From assembly GCA_035623615.1 (NCBI GenBank), contig DASPTB010000255.1:1-14328 (forward strand): a stretch of 14,328 nt of DNA, written 5' to 3'. Below the pieces are notes generated by a model that ran no database searches, was not told the DNA's origin, and saw only the letters and a program-made list of their open reading frames with translations. Positions 6,792-13,497 of the stretch are shown here, in pieces. This DNA is from DASPTB01 sp035623615 (GTDB taxonomy: Bacteria > Actinomycetota > UBA4738). Positions within the stretch are counted from its first letter, which is position 1. Each line of letters opens with the position of its first letter. Position numbers and translations under genes: made by a program.

Positions 6792-8024
6792 GTGGTGGAG
6801 ACCCAGCACGGGAGCGCATCCGACACCCCCGACCCATTCAATCGTTCATCGTGCACGCTCGGTGTTCTCACCGAGGCCGACAAGGCCGAACGGCGAGTCG
6901 CCCTCGTGCCCGGCTCCGTTGGACAGTTGCAGCGAGCCGGGCTGGAGGTGCTCGTCCAGACCGGCGCGGGAATGGCCGCCGGCTTCGGCGACGAAGCGTA
7001 CGCGTCGCACGGCGCCCGCGTCGTGACTCGCGAGGAGGCGATGGCGGCCGACGTGGTGCTCGGCGTCCGGGCCGTGGGGACGGAGGATCCACCCGACCCC
7101 GGGAGCGCCGACACCCTGCATGCGGGGCAGGTGGTGGTTGGACTCGCGCGTCCGCTCGACGCCCCGGAGGCGGCGGAACGACTCGCCGGTCGCGGCGTCA
7201 CCCTGTTCGCGCTCGAGCTGATGCCTCGGATCACGCGCGCGCAATCCATGGACGTGCTTTCTTCGCAGGCGACCGTCGCCGGCTACAAGGCGGTGCTGCT
7301 CGCCGCCGACCGCCTGCCCAAGATGTTCCCGCTGCTGACGACCGCCGCCGGCACCGTGACCCCCGCCCGCGTGCTCGTGGTCGGGGCGGGCGTCGCGGGG
7401 CTCCAGGCGATCGCCACCGCGCACCGCCTCGGAGCGGTCGTGCAGGGCTACGACATTCGGCCGGCGGCCGCGGAACAGATCGCGAGCCTGGGCGGACGCG
7501 TCGTCGAGCTGCCCATGGAGACTGAGAACACCGAGGGGTCCGGCGGCTACGCGCGGGCGATGGGCGAGGACTTCACCGCGAAGCAGCGCGAGCTGCTGGC
7601 GCGAATCGTCGCGGAGTGCGACGTGGTCATCTGCACGGCCATGGTCCCCGGGAGCCCGGCGCCCGTGCTCGTCTCCGGCGAGGCCGTGGAGCACATGGCG
7701 CCGGGGTCGATCGTCGTCGACCTGGCCGCACCGCAGGGCGGCAACTGCGAGCGAACGGTTCCCGACCTCGAGGTGAGCGCCGGCGGCGCCGTGGTCATCG
7801 GGCCGACCAACCTCGCCTCGAGCGTGCCGCTGCACGCGAGCCAGATGTTCTCCAAGAACGCTGCGAACTTCGTGGAGGTCATCCTCCGCGACGGACGCCT
7901 TTCCATCGATCGACAGGACGAGATCGTCGCGGCGACCCTCGTCACCACCGACGGCAAGGTGGTGCTCCCGGCCGTCGCCGAACGCCTCCGCTCACCCGCT
8001 TCCTCTGAGGGGGGAGGACCATGA
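6792..8024 (+). CDS. pntAA: NAD(P) transhydrogenase subunit alpha part 1 (NAD-binding domain I)
   Basis: Soluble NAD(H)-binding component of the proton-translocating transhydrogenase, which reduces NADP+ with NADH using the proton gradient. The 410 residues start with an alanine-dehydrogenase/PNT N-terminal domain (CTLGVLTEADKAERRVALVP, 21-40). Next comes the signature RITRAQSMDVLSSQA (146-160), with the conserved Gln after RA that faces the nicotinamide, and a Rossmann fold (VLVVGAGVAGLQA, 194-206). GYDIRP (219-224) supplies the acidic residue for the NAD ribose. It ends without membrane helices, so this is the split PntAA type rather than fused PntA. AGGAGGAG at 6781-6788 supports GTG 6792 or the adjacent GTG 6795. 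The first 20 or so residues are polar and poorly conserved. The stop overlaps the pntAB start by 4 bases (ATGA). Confidence 0.95.
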   Translation: MVETQHGSASDTPDPFNRSSCTLGVLTEADKAERRVALVPGSVGQLQRAGLEVLVQTGAGMAAGFGDEAYASHGARVVTREEAMAADVVLGVRAVGTEDPPDPGSADTLHAGQVVVGLARPLDAPEAAERLAGRGVTLFALELMPRITRAQSMDVLSSQATVAGYKAVLLAADRLPKMFPLLTTAAGTVTPARVLVVGAGVAGLQAIATAHRLGAVVQGYDIRPAAAEQIASLGGRVVELPMETENTEGSGGYARAMGEDFTAKQRELLARIVAECDVVICTAMVPGSPAPVLVSGEAVEHMAPGSIVVDLAAPQGGNCERTVPDLEVSAGGAVVIGPTNLASSVPLHASQMFSKNAANFVEVILRDGRLSIDRQDEIVAATLVTTDGKVVLPAVAERLRSPASSEGGGP

Positions 8025-8329
8025 CCGAGATCGAAGTCGGGCTCTACATCTTCGTGCTTGCGACGTTCCTCGGGTTCGAGGTGATCCGTCAGGTGCCGAA
8101 GCTCCTGCACACGCCGCTGATGTCGCTGACGAACGCCATCTCGGGCATCGCGCTCGTGGGCTCGCTGGTGCTGGCCGGCGCACAGGAGGCGAGGTTCGCC
8201 ACCATCCTCGGGACACTGGCGGTGACGGCCTCGACCATCAACGTCGTCGGCGGGTTCATGATCACCGACCGAATGCTCCGCATGTTCCGCAGGCGGCAAG
8301 CCGAGCGTCGGAAGAAGGTGGCGTCATGA
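8021..8329 (+). CDS. pntAB: NAD(P) transhydrogenase subunit alpha part 2 (small membrane subunit)
   Basis: A 102-residue membrane protein that supplies the first part of the proton-conducting domain II. It has three hydrophobic segments (about 6-22, 36-53, 60-82) and the family sequences GFEVIRQVP (18-26), LLHTPLMSLTNAISG (28-42) and STINVVGGFMITDRML (71-86). It ends in a strongly basic cytoplasmic tail (FRRRQAERRKK, 89-99). The length is normal for split PntAB. ATG 8021 overlaps the pntAA stop, and its own stop overlaps the pntB ATG, so all three subunits are probably translationally coupled and made in fixed ratio. Confidence 0.96.
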   Translation: MTEIEVGLYIFVLATFLGFEVIRQVPKLLHTPLMSLTNAISGIALVGSLVLAGAQEARFATILGTLAVTASTINVVGGFMITDRMLRMFRRRQAERRKKVAS

Positions 8330-9711
8330 ACGAGCACGCGCTGATGTTCGCCTACCTGATCTCCGGAGCGCTCTTCGTGCTGGCGCTGATGTGGCTGTGC
8401 TCGCCGACCACGGCGCGGCGAGGCGTACTGGCGGGCGAGATCGGAATGCTCATTGCGGTCGTCGCGACGCTGCTCCGGTCGGAGATCGTGTCGTACGAAT
8501 GGATCGCCATCGCGCTGTTCGTCGGCGCCACGATCGGCACGCTGATGGCGGTCTTCATGCCGATGACGGCAATGCCTCAACGGATCGCGCTGTCGCACTC
8601 GTTCGGAGCCCTTGCCGCCGCGCTGGTCGGCACGGCCGAGTACTACCTCCAGAGACCGAACATCAGCGCGTTCACGATGACGGCGCTCGGCATCGAGTGC
8701 CTCTTGGGCTTCCTCACGTTCACAGGGAGCCTGATGGCGTTCGGGAAGCTCCAGGAGGTGCTGCCCCAACGGCCGATCGTGTGGAAGGGCCAGAACTTCA
8801 CCAACCTGGGGCTGGTGTCGGCGGCCGTCCTGATCGTGGTCGTCCTGATCGCGAACCCCGGCGCGCCCGTGCTGTTCCCGATCCTGATCGCGGTCGCCCT
8901 GGCGGTCGGCGTCCTGCTCGTCATCCCGATCGGCGGCGCGGACATGCCGGTCGTGATCTCGCTGATGAACTCCTACGCGGGTTTGTCGGGAGCGGCGATG
9001 GGGTTTGTGATCCACAACCCGATCCTGATCATCGCCGGCGCGCTGGACGGGTCCTCCGGATTCCTGCTGTCGCTGATCATGTCCCGCGCGATGAACCGCT
9101 CGTTCCGCAACGTGCTGTTCGGCGGGTTCGGGCAATTGCAGACGACCGGCGAAGTCGCCGAGGGGCGGACGGTTCGCTCGACGACCACCGAGGAGGCGGC
9201 CGAGATCTTGCGCGACGCGTCCACCGTCATCGTGGCGCCGGGCTACGGCATGGCGGTCGCCCACGCGCAGCAGGCGGTGCGGGAGCTGTACGACCTGCTC
9301 TCGCGGCAGGGCGTCGACGTGAAGTTCGCCATCCACCCGGTCGCGGGCCGAATGCCGGGTCACATGAACGTGCTGCTCGCCGAGGCCGACGTTCCGTACG
9401 ACCGTCTGTGCGACATGGACGCGATCAACCCCGAGTTCGACTCGTGCGACGTCGCGCTGGTGGTGGGCGCCAACGACGTGACGAATCCGGCCGCGCACAC
9501 CGACCAGTCGAGCCCGATCTACGGGATGCCGATCCTCGAGGTCGACCACGCCCGGAACGTCATCGTGATCAAGCGGAGCCTGAACCCGGGGTTCGCGGGG
9601 ATCGACAACCCGCTGTACTACGAGCCGAAGACCCTGATGCTCTTCGGCGACGCCCGTGAGGCGATCCTGGGCCTCGTCGACGAGCTGTCGAGCGTTGCCG
9701 CCATCGCGTGA
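8326..9711 (+). CDS. pntB: NAD(P) transhydrogenase subunit beta (proton channel and NADP-binding domain III)
   Basis: This subunit couples proton flow to hydride transfer. In the 461 residues, the first 265 or so are membrane-embedded. H91 (SHSFGA, 90-95) matches the channel histidine of the E. coli protein. D206 and N215 lie in GADMPVVISLMNSYAG (204-219) with the same 9-residue spacing as the E. coli pair. GALDGSSGFLLS (238-249) and AMNRSF (255-260) close the membrane part. The NADP domain has VAPGYGMAVA (303-312), HPVAGRMPGHMNVLLAEA (337-354), GANDVTNPAA (381-390) and KRSLNPGFAGIDNPL (416-430). The usual KRS-M-x-x-G-Y-A-G stretch is here slightly changed (L-N-P-G-F). Family length and motifs are complete, so the complex should work. 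The next gene converges from the minus strand after 52 bases; only a weak TCGCC/GGCGA pairing is seen there and no clear terminator. Confidence 0.97.
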   Translation: MNEHALMFAYLISGALFVLALMWLCSPTTARRGVLAGEIGMLIAVVATLLRSEIVSYEWIAIALFVGATIGTLMAVFMPMTAMPQRIALSHSFGALAAALVGTAEYYLQRPNISAFTMTALGIECLLGFLTFTGSLMAFGKLQEVLPQRPIVWKGQNFTNLGLVSAAVLIVVVLIANPGAPVLFPILIAVALAVGVLLVIPIGGADMPVVISLMNSYAGLSGAAMGFVIHNPILIIAGALDGSSGFLLSLIMSRAMNRSFRNVLFGGFGQLQTTGEVAEGRTVRSTTTEEAAEILRDASTVIVAPGYGMAVAHAQQAVRELYDLLSRQGVDVKFAIHPVAGRMPGHMNVLLAEADVPYDRLCDMDAINPEFDSCDVALVVGANDVTNPAAHTDQSSPIYGMPILEVDHARNVIVIKRSLNPGFAGIDNPLYYEPKTLMLFGDAREAILGLVDELSSVAAIA

Positions 9712-9763
9712 ACGCATACGACACTCGCCTCGGGGGGTGGCGAAGGCGGTCGGGCAGGCAGCG

Positions 9764-11413
9764 TCACGGCAACGACAGCCCAAGGGTCGGCACGCGATAG
9801 AGGTCGAATCCCCCGACGCGCTGAGGGCTCAGGCCGAGTGCCGTCAAGACCTCGGGCCAGGGGCTCGGCACGGACGGATTCACGATCACCGCCGTCACTC
9901 CCGACCGTCGGAGAAACTCCCCGAACCGGCGTTCCAACGCCACGTTCGGACCCAGGGACTCGATCTGGCTGACGACCCGGGGCTGCCCGTGATGGCGGGT
10001 GATGTGGTAGTTCGTGAATCCGTCCGCGAGTCTGAACCGCATGCCGCTCTCGGCCTGCCAGAGCATGGCCGTGTCGTTATGGTCGGGCAGTACGAGCACC
10101 ACGTCTCGCCCCGTCAGCCGGGACGGCCCGTTTCCGCCGGCGAACGCCGGGTCGAGACGCGGCGAAGGCGGCGAGAGGATCAGGTAGTACGGCAGGAGCG
10201 AAGCGATCGCCAGTCCCGCGATCGTCCACCGGAGCCACCGCGGGCCGCCCGCCGAGAGCCACATCGAGAGGATCACGCCGGCGACCAGCGCGATGTACAC
10301 GCCAAGTCGCGCCGGAAAAGCGTGGTCGATCGGCGGAAGCCGCCAGATCCACCCCCACGGGAGCGAGATCGTCCCAAGCCTGGGACCGAGCTCCGCGGCG
10401 AGCAGCAGCAACAGCAACGTGGGCAGAACTCTGCCGGCGACCGTCCTCCGGCGCTCGACGAAGAACCACACGGCGATGACGACGAGGGGAATCCCCAGGT
10501 AGCCGTCCCCCGAGGGTTCCGTGGTCGCCCTCGCATCCTTCGAGAGGAACCCAAGGTTCTCGCGGCCGAAGGGCCGTGGGATCAGCATGGCGGCGGGAGA
10601 AACCGACGCGTACCCGGGGACATCGCCCACGGGTGGAGCCGGATCGGAGGCCATCGCGAACAACAAGGGGCTCACCACGACGAGCGCGATCGCGTACGCG
10701 ATCAGGACGGACCGCACCACGCCGAACAACCGGCGGCGAACGTCGCGCGGCGACATGACGAGCAGGAGCACGAGCGTGACGCCGGCCACCGCGGCCGTCG
10801 TGGCGAAGAGCTCGGTCGACGTCAGGAACTCGAACGCGAGGATCGCCGACAGCAGCACGATCGTTGTCCGCGTCGAGATCGAGCGCTCCCATCCCAGGAC
10901 CATCACGTACACACCGAGCGGAAGCAGGAAGGCGAGCATGAGGTTCAGGTGTCCGACGCTCGTGTGATCGATCTCGAAGGGAGAGAAACCGAACACGTAC
11001 CCCCCGGCGAGGGCGGGGAGAAAGGTCCTGGTGATGCGGGAGCAGAGCAGGAACGCGCAGAGCGCAGCGACCGGGATCGAGAGAATCAGCAGGAAGTTGA
11101 ACGCCACGACCGGGCCGAAGGGAACACTGATGGGCGCGAGCACCGCGCTCGGCCCAGGAATCGGCGCCGTCCATGTGAGGTCACGGCCGACGGGGACGCC
11201 GATGATGGCGGGGCGAAGTGGATCGAGACCGTGCGCGATCGCGTACGGCCACCACCGGAGCGCCCAGACGAAGAAGGCCGGATCCGGGCTCCGAGGAGCC
11301 ACGGCGAGCGAGGTCGGGTGCACGAGCGCGTGAAAGGCGATCGGACGCCAGATCCACAGCGCCAGATAGATGAGCAGCGCGAGGCCGGCTCGGCCTCGCG
11401 GGCCGAGGCTCAC
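9764..11413 (-). CDS. Polytopic membrane protein with soluble C-terminal domain, GT-C/YfhO-like
   Basis: A 549-residue protein with about ten hydrophobic segments (for example residues 9-30, 91-124, 133-146, 156-174, 184-219, 232-254, 306-320, 329-342, 370-387, 395-413) and a soluble tail from about 430. The first extracytoplasmic loop reads SPDPAFFVWALRWWPYAI (42-59). Together with GGYVFGFSPFEIDH (137-150) and a following GHLNL (154-158), this is a pattern common in actinobacterial GT-C-like membrane proteins, where the acidic residue in the first loop may act in catalysis. I cannot assign a sugar or acceptor. The open frame continues upstream to an ATG at 11500. I chose GTG 11413, since its GTGA overlaps the methyltransferase stop exactly as in the preceding gene pair; the extra 29 residues would be basic and low-complexity. 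It is the third gene of the glycan operon. Transport or flippase roles are alternatives. Confidence 0.75.
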   Translation of the reverse strand: MSLGPRGRAGLALLIYLALWIWRPIAFHALVHPTSLAVAPRSPDPAFFVWALRWWPYAIAHGLDPLRPAIIGVPVGRDLTWTAPIPGPSAVLAPISVPFGPVVAFNFLLILSIPVAALCAFLLCSRITRTFLPALAGGYVFGFSPFEIDHTSVGHLNLMLAFLLPLGVYVMVLGWERSISTRTTIVLLSAILAFEFLTSTELFATTAAVAGVTLVLLLVMSPRDVRRRLFGVVRSVLIAYAIALVVVSPLLFAMASDPAPPVGDVPGYASVSPAAMLIPRPFGRENLGFLSKDARATTEPSGDGYLGIPLVVIAVWFFVERRRTVAGRVLPTLLLLLLAAELGPRLGTISLPWGWIWRLPPIDHAFPARLGVYIALVAGVILSMWLSAGGPRWLRWTIAGLAIASLLPYYLILSPPSPRLDPAFAGGNGPSRLTGRDVVLVLPDHNDTAMLWQAESGMRFRLADGFTNYHITRHHGQPRVVSQIESLGPNVALERRFGEFLRRSGVTAVIVNPSVPSPWPEVLTALGLSPQRVGGFDLYRVPTLGLSLP

Positions 11414-12099
11414 CGCTTGCGACCGATCGCGCAGTACTGCGCACCGAGCGGCACCCGGCGCAACCACGTTTCGGCTCGGCGCGCGATCGCGCCGCGCCAC
11501 GGAAAGAAGACGATGTAGTCGGGCGAGCCGACCGCCAGACGGGCGACCTTCATTCTCCGGGCCGCCTCCCGTGGGGGGACCAACTCCACGCCAACGTCGA
11601 ACTCGCAGCGGGCGACGGCGAGGCGAGAGAGCGGGTTGAGGGGGTTGTGCTCGAAGATCGCGACGATGCCGCCGGGGCGGACGATGCGGGCCATCTCCGT
11701 GCAGAACGCGTCCCGTTCGCCCATCGGGACATGGTGGAGCACCGAGATCGCGAACGCCACGTCGAAGCTGTTCGCCGGGTGCGGCAGGCTGGCGCCGTCG
11801 TAGGAGTCGTATCGGTTTTCCGGATTCATCCTGCGGGCCTCACGGAGCATGCCCTCGCTGACGTCCACCCCGGACAGTGATCGGAAGGCCCCGCGCAGGT
11901 GGCCGTCGGTGATCCCGACGCCACATCCGACGTCGAGCACGTCGAGCCGGGACGGCTTCCCCACCGTGCGAGCCGCCGTCGCGACGAGGTGCCGCGCCTT
12001 CAACTCGGAGAAGAAGTCCACGTCCCGTCCGCTGAACGAGATCGACCGCTGCACGGTCTCGCGGTAGGAGGCGCTGTACGGATCGAACCCGGAGCTCAT
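11410..12099 (-). CDS. Class I SAM-dependent methyltransferase (Methyltransf_11 type)
   Basis: A 229-residue cytoplasmic methyltransferase. Motif I is VLDVGCGVG (54-62), the acidic residue ending the second strand is in GVDVSEGML (77-85), motif IV region is SFDVAFAISVLHHVP (111-125), and post-motif RPGGIVAIFEHNP (141-153) follows. An N-terminal segment with DPYSASYRETVQRSI (6-20) resembles the cap seen in small-molecule and lipid methyltransferases. The substrate is not readable. Between a polyprenyl-phosphate glycosyltransferase and a GT-C-like protein, a sugar or lipid-linked glycan acceptor is plausible. ATG 12099 overlaps the stop of the upstream glycosyltransferase gene in an ATGA, fixing the start; the longer open frame upstream in this frame is a shadow of that gene. 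Confidence 0.9.
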   Translation of the reverse strand: MSSGFDPYSASYRETVQRSISFSGRDVDFFSELKARHLVATAARTVGKPSRLDVLDVGCGVGITDGHLRGAFRSLSGVDVSEGMLREARRMNPENRYDSYDGASLPHPANSFDVAFAISVLHHVPMGERDAFCTEMARIVRPGGIVAIFEHNPLNPLSRLAVARCEFDVGVELVPPREAARRMKVARLAVGSPDYIVFFPWRGAIARRAETWLRRVPLGAQYCAIGRKR

Positions 12100-13118
12100 T
12101 CTTCGAGTGTGATGGAGAGGCGGGCCGAGTCGGTGGGAGTCGGCGCGGCCGCCCGCGAAGCGAGGCCGCCGGGACCGCTCTCCCGCGGGGCGGTGATTCC
12201 GTGCATCTCCTGCGTCAGATACAGCGGTCGCTGCCGCACCTCGTCCTGTATTCGAGCGAGGTATTCGCCGATCACGCCGAGCACGAGCAGCTGGACTCCC
12301 CCGAGGAACGCGACCAGCACGACGATCGAGGTCCACCCCGGAACCGTGTAGACGCCGGCGACCTTCAAGCCGATCGCGACGGCCCCGAGCAGCATCGAGA
12401 GCACCGCGAGGACCAGACCCAGGTTGAGGGCGGCGCGGAGCGGCGTGTCGGAGAAGCTGACGATCGCGTCGATCGCGAGCCGGACCATCTTGCGGAGGGG
12501 ATACTTCGTCTGGCCCGCGTAGCGCTCCTCCCTGATGTACTCGACGCCGGCCTGCCGGAACCCCACCCATCGGAACATGCCGCGAACGTAGCGATTCCTC
12601 TCGCGCATCTGCTTGAACGCGTCCAGCGCCTTGCGGTCGACGAGGCGGAAGTCGCCCGCGTTGATCGGGAGCTCCAACTCGGTCAGCCGGCGCAAGAGCT
12701 TGTAGAAGAGCGCGGCCGTCCACCGCTTGATCACCGGGTCGGCGGTCCGCTGGGTCCGCACCGCATAGACGACGTCGAAGCCGGCCCGCCACATCCGCGC
12801 CATCTCCGGGATCAACTCGGGAGGATCCTGCAGATCGGCGTCCATGACCACCACGGCACGGCCGACGGCCCAGTCCAGTCCGGCGGTGATGGCGACCTGA
12901 TGTCCGAAGTTGCGACTGAGGCGAATCACCTTGAACCGGGGATCCGCGAGGCGCGCGTCCATCATCAGCTCATAGCTTCGATCCCGGCTCCCGTCGTCGA
13001 CGAGGATCACCTCGGTCGCGCCGTCGAGACCGTCGGCGACGGCACGCACACGCCGCACGAGCTCGGGGAGCGAATCCTCCTCGTCATAGACCGGAACGAC
13101 AATTGAGTACTCTGGCAT
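12096..13118 (-). CDS. GtrB/DPM1-like family 2 glycosyltransferase (polyprenyl-phosphate sugar synthase)
   Basis: A 340-residue enzyme expected to move a hexose from a nucleotide sugar to polyprenyl phosphate at the inner membrane face, providing donor sugar for GT-C enzymes. The GT-A domain opens with YSIVVPVYDEEDSLPELV (4-21), then VDDGS (40-44), LSRNFGHQ (67-74), the metal-binding DADLQDPPE (93-101) and GDFRLVDR (155-162). NRYVRGMFRWVG (175-186) and YAGQTKYPLRKM (200-211) are typical of the GtrB group. Two membrane segments (about 230-253 and 263-287) and the GEYLARI amphipathic stretch (284-290) follow, then a variable, disordered-looking tail. I chose ATG 13118, which fits the family N-terminus; an open extension to 13250 is low-complexity and covers the putative promoter. 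The Shine-Dalgarno before 13118 is weak. First gene of the operon with the methyltransferase and the GT-C-like protein. Confidence 0.92.
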   Translation of the reverse strand: MPEYSIVVPVYDEEDSLPELVRRVRAVADGLDGATEVILVDDGSRDRSYELMMDARLADPRFKVIRLSRNFGHQVAITAGLDWAVGRAVVVMDADLQDPPELIPEMARMWRAGFDVVYAVRTQRTADPVIKRWTAALFYKLLRRLTELELPINAGDFRLVDRKALDAFKQMRERNRYVRGMFRWVGFRQAGVEYIREERYAGQTKYPLRKMVRLAIDAIVSFSDTPLRAALNLGLVLAVLSMLLGAVAIGLKVAGVYTVPGWTSIVVLVAFLGGVQLLVLGVIGEYLARIQDEVRQRPLYLTQEMHGITAPRESGPGGLASRAAAPTPTDSARLSITLEE

Positions 13119-13200
13119 GAACGTTGAACTCGCTTGGTCGGCCCCCGAGCGACCCGCGAGTCGCCGGAGCGGCGGTGGCCCCTCCTCGAGGGCGGAACCG

Positions 13201-13229
13201 AGTGTCCGACCCGGTTCCGAATCTGTCAA
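13201..13229 (-). promoter_or_regulatory. Putative sigma-70-type promoter of the glycan operon
   Basis: On the minus strand a perfect -35 box TTGACA (13229-13224) is followed after 17 bases by GACACT (13206-13201), which keeps the A, A and T of a TANAAT-like -10 box. Transcription would start near 13194 and give a leader of about 75 bases before the GtrB-like ATG. The site lies inside the in-frame upstream extension of the gene, which supports the shorter start. The weak -10 leaves doubt. Confidence 0.45.
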
Positions 13230-13344
13230 GGCCGTCCGTTCCGAAGCCACGCGCGACCGCGCCGACCACCCTGTTTGGTGCGCGCCACCCTCCTTGTCGG
13301 CAACTCGACGTCCGGCTGGGGCAGGTGTTGATCCGGAAATGACG

Positions 13345-13379
13345 AAGGTCCAGTGATCCCGAAGGAATCACTGGACCTT
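13345..13379 (-). terminator. Strong hairpin, likely intrinsic-type terminator of clpC
   Basis: AAGGTCCAGTGAT (13345-13357) and its exact reverse complement (13367-13379) form a 13-bp stem around a 9-base loop. On the minus-strand RNA the loop can pair further around a UUCG core. It lies about 120 bases after the clpC stop and before the glycan operon promoter. No strong U-run follows on the minus strand, as is often the case in high-GC actinobacteria; on the plus strand only TTT follows. A regulatory role for the downstream operon is a less likely alternative. Confidence 0.6.
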
Positions 13380-13497
13380 TCGTCCTTGTCGACCGGCCAG
13401 CGTCCGGACCGGTCGCTTCTGCCCGCTCCCGGGACGATCGATCCCACGGAGGCAGGGAAGCCGGAATCCAGTTATCGGCGGTTCGCGGGCGGAACCT

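Larger units (their letters stand above)
13119..13497. other. Intergenic region between clpC and the glycan operon
   Basis: This 379-base stretch has no protein I can support. From the minus-strand point of view it holds the clpC trailer (13497-13380) with a weak GACCGG/CCGGTC pairing near 13390-13413, the strong hairpin at 13345-13379, about 115 bases with no feature I recognise, and then the putative promoter and about 75-base leader of the GtrB-like gene. Small plus-strand frames here lack any recognisable motif. Confidence 0.6.

Noticed and set aside
8089..9783. Long minus-strand frame (564 codons) opposite pntAB and pntB
   Set aside because: Composition is dominated by Arg, Asp, His and Gln with no motifs; it is opposite two fully recognisable transhydrogenase genes.
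11414..11500. Extending the GT-C-like gene to ATG 11500
   Set aside because: This would overlap the methyltransferase by 91 bases and add a basic non-membrane stretch. GTG 11413 gives the same 4-base overlap used by the neighbouring pair.
9656..11518. Long plus-strand frame (620 codons) opposite the GT-C-like membrane gene
   Set aside because: Highly charged repeats of Arg, Glu, Asp and His are what the reverse complement of hydrophobic GC-rich codons gives. The minus-strand product has coherent membrane topology and operon overlaps.
13119..13250. Extending the GtrB-like gene upstream to 13250
   Set aside because: Family members begin directly with the YSIVVPVYNE-type strand. The extra 44 residues are low-complexity and contain the putative promoter.
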